Of a DNA stretch of 7,740 bases, positions 5,393-7,740 are shown one piece after another. A model generated the notes under the pieces. It searched no databases, was not told where the DNA came from, and was given only the letters and a program-made list of their open reading frames with translations. Where the stretch lies: positions 1 to 7,740 of the forward strand of contig CABUJL010000085.1 of NCBI GenBank assembly GCA_902491915.1, given 5' to 3'. The stretch is from an uncultured Collinsella sp. Lineage in GTDB: Bacteria > Actinomycetota > Coriobacteriia > Coriobacteriales > Coriobacteriaceae. Position 1 is the stretch's first letter. Each line of letters opens with the position of its first letter. A program made the translations under genes and the position numbers.

Positions 5393-7720
5393 TTAAGCGG
5401 AAACTGCGGCGGAAGCAGCGTTGGTCTCGTCCTCGTCGGTCCATGCATGCTTGGGCATGGGACGGAAGATCTGGAAGAGCATCGCAACCAGCAGCACGAT
5501 GGCCACAACCGTCCAGATACCAAACTGTCCCAACACAAGCAGGTTGTAGAACTGGTTGATGAACAGGCCGATCACCCAAGCGAAGATGCACTCGTAACCG
5601 ATGGCAATCGCGAACCACTTGCCGGAATCCATCTGGTTGCGGATGGCACCCATGGCAGCAAAGCACGGAGCGCACAGCAGGTTGAACGCGCCAAAGGCGA
5701 CGCAAGCGCCCATGGTGGGGAACATGCCGGCAAACGCGGTCCACAGGCTCGGGTCGGTCTCGCCCGCGTCGGCAACGGACAGCAGCGAGCCGGCGGTGGC
5801 GACGACGTTCTCCTTGGCGACAAGGCCCGAGACGGACAGCGCTGTTGCCTGCCAGGTGCTAAAGCCAAGCGGGGCGAAGATCCAGGAGATCAGGTTACCG
5901 AGCATGGCCAGCACGGAGTAGTCCATGAACTCCTCGGAGATGCCGTCCATCGCGGGCAGGTAGCCAAAGGAACCGTTGTAGCTACCAAAGTTGGACAGGA
6001 ACCAAACCACGACAGTGGACGCGAAGATGACCGTACCGGCCTTCTTGATAAAGGCCCAGCAGCGCTCCCACACGTGCAGCGCCCAAGAGCGGATCGCCGG
6101 GAAGTGGTAGGCAGGAAGCTCCATAACAAACGGCGTCGGGCGGCCGGCGAAGAGCTTGGTCTTCTTGAGCATGAGGCCCGAAGCGATGACGGCAAAGACG
6201 CCCAGGAAGTAGAACAGCGGACTGATCCACGCGGCGGTGGTGGAAGAATCGCCGATGATGGAACCCATGAGCAGGGCGATGATCGGCAGCTTGGCACCAC
6301 AGGGGATGAACGTGGTGGTCATAACCGTCATGCGGCGGTCCTTCTCGTTCTCGATGGTCTTGGTAGCCATGACTCCGGGAACGCCGCAGCCCGAGGTCAC
6401 GAGCATGGGGATAAAGGACTTACCGGACAGGCCAAAGCGGCGGAACACGCGGTCCATGATGAAGGCGACGCGGGCCATGTAGCCGCAGTCCTCCAGGAAA
6501 GAGAGCATCACGAACAACAGGAACATCTGCGGGACAAAGCCCATGATGGCGCCGATGCCGGCCACGATACCGTCGCAGACAAGGGAGTCAACAAGACCGC
6601 CGTCCTCGGTGCCGCCCGCCACAAGGGCGTCATGCACCGCGGTGGTGATACCCGGGACATAGGGGCCGTACTGCGCCGGGTCGACCGAGTCGGCATCGTC
6701 GCCCGCAGCCTCGACGGCTGCATCGTAGGCGTCGCGGCCCTGGCCGAGCACATACCAACCGTCGGTGCCAAAGAGCTGGTCGTTGGTGAAGTCGGTCACC
6801 GTGCCGCCCAGGGTGGAAACGGCGATGTAGTACACGCAGAACATGATGACGACAAAGATCGGCAAGCCCAGGATACGGTTGGTAACCACACGGTCGATCT
6901 TCTCGGAGGTGCTCATCTTGGCCGGGGCCTTGGTGAGGCACTCATCGATGATGTGCGCGATGACGCCATAGCGCTCACCGGTGATGATGGACTCGGCATC
7001 GTCGTCGCAGTCCTGCTCGCACTGGGCGACCAGCTCCTCCACGCGAGCGGCCTTCTCCTTGGTGAGGTTGATGAGCTTGCAGGCGTCTGCATCACGCTCG
7101 AACAGCTTGACGGCGTAATAGCGACGCTTGTTAGCGGGAACGCTCGCCGGCAGGTTGTTCTCGATGTGGTCCAGAACGTCCTCGATGGAGGAGTCGAACT
7201 TGTGCTCCGGCACCTCGCCCTTGGAAGCAGCGGACTTCTTAACCTGCTCGAACAGCTCCTTGATGCCCTTGTTCTTAAGGGCCGAGATCATCATGACCGG
7301 GCAGCCGAGCTTCTTGGAGAGCTTGTCCGTGTCGATCTTGTCGCCGTTCTTCTCGACCAAGTCGGCCATGTTGAGGGCAACGACCACGGGCAGGCCGGTC
7401 TCGATAACCTGAAGCGCCAGGTACAGGTTGCGCTCGAGGTTGGTGGCGTCGACCACCTGGACGACGACATCGGGCTCGCCGCTCATGAGGTAATCGCGCG
7501 AGCATTGCTCCTCGGGGCTGTAGGGGGAAAGCGAGTAGATGCCAGGGAGGTCCGTGATGGTAACGTTCTTGTCGCTTAGGAGCTTGGCTTCCTTTTTCTC
7601 AACCGTGACGCCGGGCCAGTTGCCAACGTAGCCGTTGGCGCCGGTGATCAGGTTGAAAAGCGTGGTCTTGCCGCAGTTGGGGTTACCCGCAAGCGCGACA
7701 TGGATCTGAGAATCCGCCAT
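5393..7720 (-). CDS. feoB: Ferrous iron transporter FeoB
   Basis: This 775-aa inner-membrane protein imports Fe(II), coupled to a cytoplasmic GTPase domain. The G-motifs are all present: G1 GNPNCGKT (12-19), G2 within GVTVE (T39), G3 DLPG (57-60), G4 NMAD (117-120) and G5 SAL (146-148). A helical GDI-like linker covers about 170-270. The membrane part starts near 283 (LGLPIFVVIMFCVYYIA). It contains both Gate-type repeats, GCGVPGVMATKT at 444-455 and CGAKLPI at 474-480, and the CAPC motif at 683-686. Between the first membrane helix and the DGIVAGIGA segment lies an unusually long, acidic outer loop (about 304-382). The C-terminus is a short acidic and alanine-rich tail. The ATG at 7718-7720 has AAGAAGGA just upstream. 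The length is within the family's usual range and no motif is missing. The Cys-rich partner follows downstream; feoA is expected upstream, outside the window. Confidence 0.97.
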   Translation of the reverse strand: MADSQIHVALAGNPNCGKTTLFNLITGANGYVGNWPGVTVEKKEAKLLSDKNVTITDLPGIYSLSPYSPEEQCSRDYLMSGEPDVVVQVVDATNLERNLYLALQVIETGLPVVVALNMADLVEKNGDKIDTDKLSKKLGCPVMMISALKNKGIKELFEQVKKSAASKGEVPEHKFDSSIEDVLDHIENNLPASVPANKRRYYAVKLFERDADACKLINLTKEKAARVEELVAQCEQDCDDDAESIITGERYGVIAHIIDECLTKAPAKMSTSEKIDRVVTNRILGLPIFVVIMFCVYYIAVSTLGGTVTDFTNDQLFGTDGWYVLGQGRDAYDAAVEAAGDDADSVDPAQYGPYVPGITTAVHDALVAGGTEDGGLVDSLVCDGIVAGIGAIMGFVPQMFLLFVMLSFLEDCGYMARVAFIMDRVFRRFGLSGKSFIPMLVTSGCGVPGVMATKTIENEKDRRMTVMTTTFIPCGAKLPIIALLMGSIIGDSSTTAAWISPLFYFLGVFAVIASGLMLKKTKLFAGRPTPFVMELPAYHFPAIRSWALHVWERCWAFIKKAGTVIFASTVVVWFLSNFGSYNGSFGYLPAMDGISEEFMDYSVLAMLGNLISWIFAPLGFSTWQATALSVSGLVAKENVVATAGSLLSVADAGETDPSLWTAFAGMFPTMGACVAFGAFNLLCAPCFAAMGAIRNQMDSGKWFAIAIGYECIFAWVIGLFINQFYNLLVLGQFGIWTVVAIVLLVAMLFQIFRPMPKHAWTDEDETNAASAAVSA

Positions 7721-7740
7721 TCAATCCTTCTTCCTTGTGT

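Noticed and set aside
5324..7579. 751-codon plus-strand open frame opposite feoB
   Set aside because: Same reason: it is a mirror of feoB codon bias, contains no recognisable domain, and runs through the feoB terminator.
467..7720. A defence or secretion system
   Set aside because: The ATPase stands alone with no effector, nuclease, methylase or membrane partner. The other genes are ordinary metabolism, iron uptake and regulation.

Overview
The window looks like chromosomal DNA of a high-GC gut actinobacterium of the class Coriobacteriia, most likely Collinsella or a close relative. I infer this from the strong preference for G/C at third codon positions, the gene set (a FeoB with its small Cys-rich partner, a large Fe-S/FAD/FMN enoate-reductase-type enzyme, an orphan AAA+ ATPase) and the palindromic elements between genes. 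No database search was possible, so the genus is an informed guess.

Layout. Positions 1-89 hold the 3' end of a plus-strand gene (perhaps a KHG/KDPG-type aldolase) followed by a clear terminator. Positions 145-466 hold no convincing gene but several inverted repeats, including a perfect 25-bp inverted repeat with a 17-nt loop just past the stop of the next gene. A minus-strand GntR/FCD-family regulator occupies 467-1159. The gap at 1160-1640 carries a nested inverted-repeat element of about 156 bp and then four 10-bp tandem repeats directly in front of a plus-strand AAA+ ATPase gene (1641-2732) with a C-terminal winged-helix-like region. Downstream is what may be the decayed tail of another gene and then a strong terminator (2870-2908).

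From 2935 to the end everything is on the minus strand. In transcription order these are feoB (7720 to 5393), its terminator, a 75-bp palindrome-ended element, a 66-aa FeoB-associated Cys-rich membrane protein (5187 to 4987), and a 649-aa NADH:flavin oxidoreductase of the 2,4-dienoyl-CoA reductase / enoate reductase / BaiCD-BaiH type (4884 to 2935). FeoB and the small Cys-rich protein form a ferrous-iron uptake unit. A feoA gene would be expected just beyond position 7740, but it is not visible here. The flavoenzyme has its own promoter-like sequence and is probably transcribed separately.

The most interesting material is non-coding: the helically phased repeat array in front of the orphan ATPase, and three different palindromic intergenic elements that look like dispersed repeats. 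I do not see a defence system, CRISPR array, tRNA or rRNA. I also see no clear evidence of a wholly new biological system. The ATPase with its repeat array is the best candidate for something undescribed.
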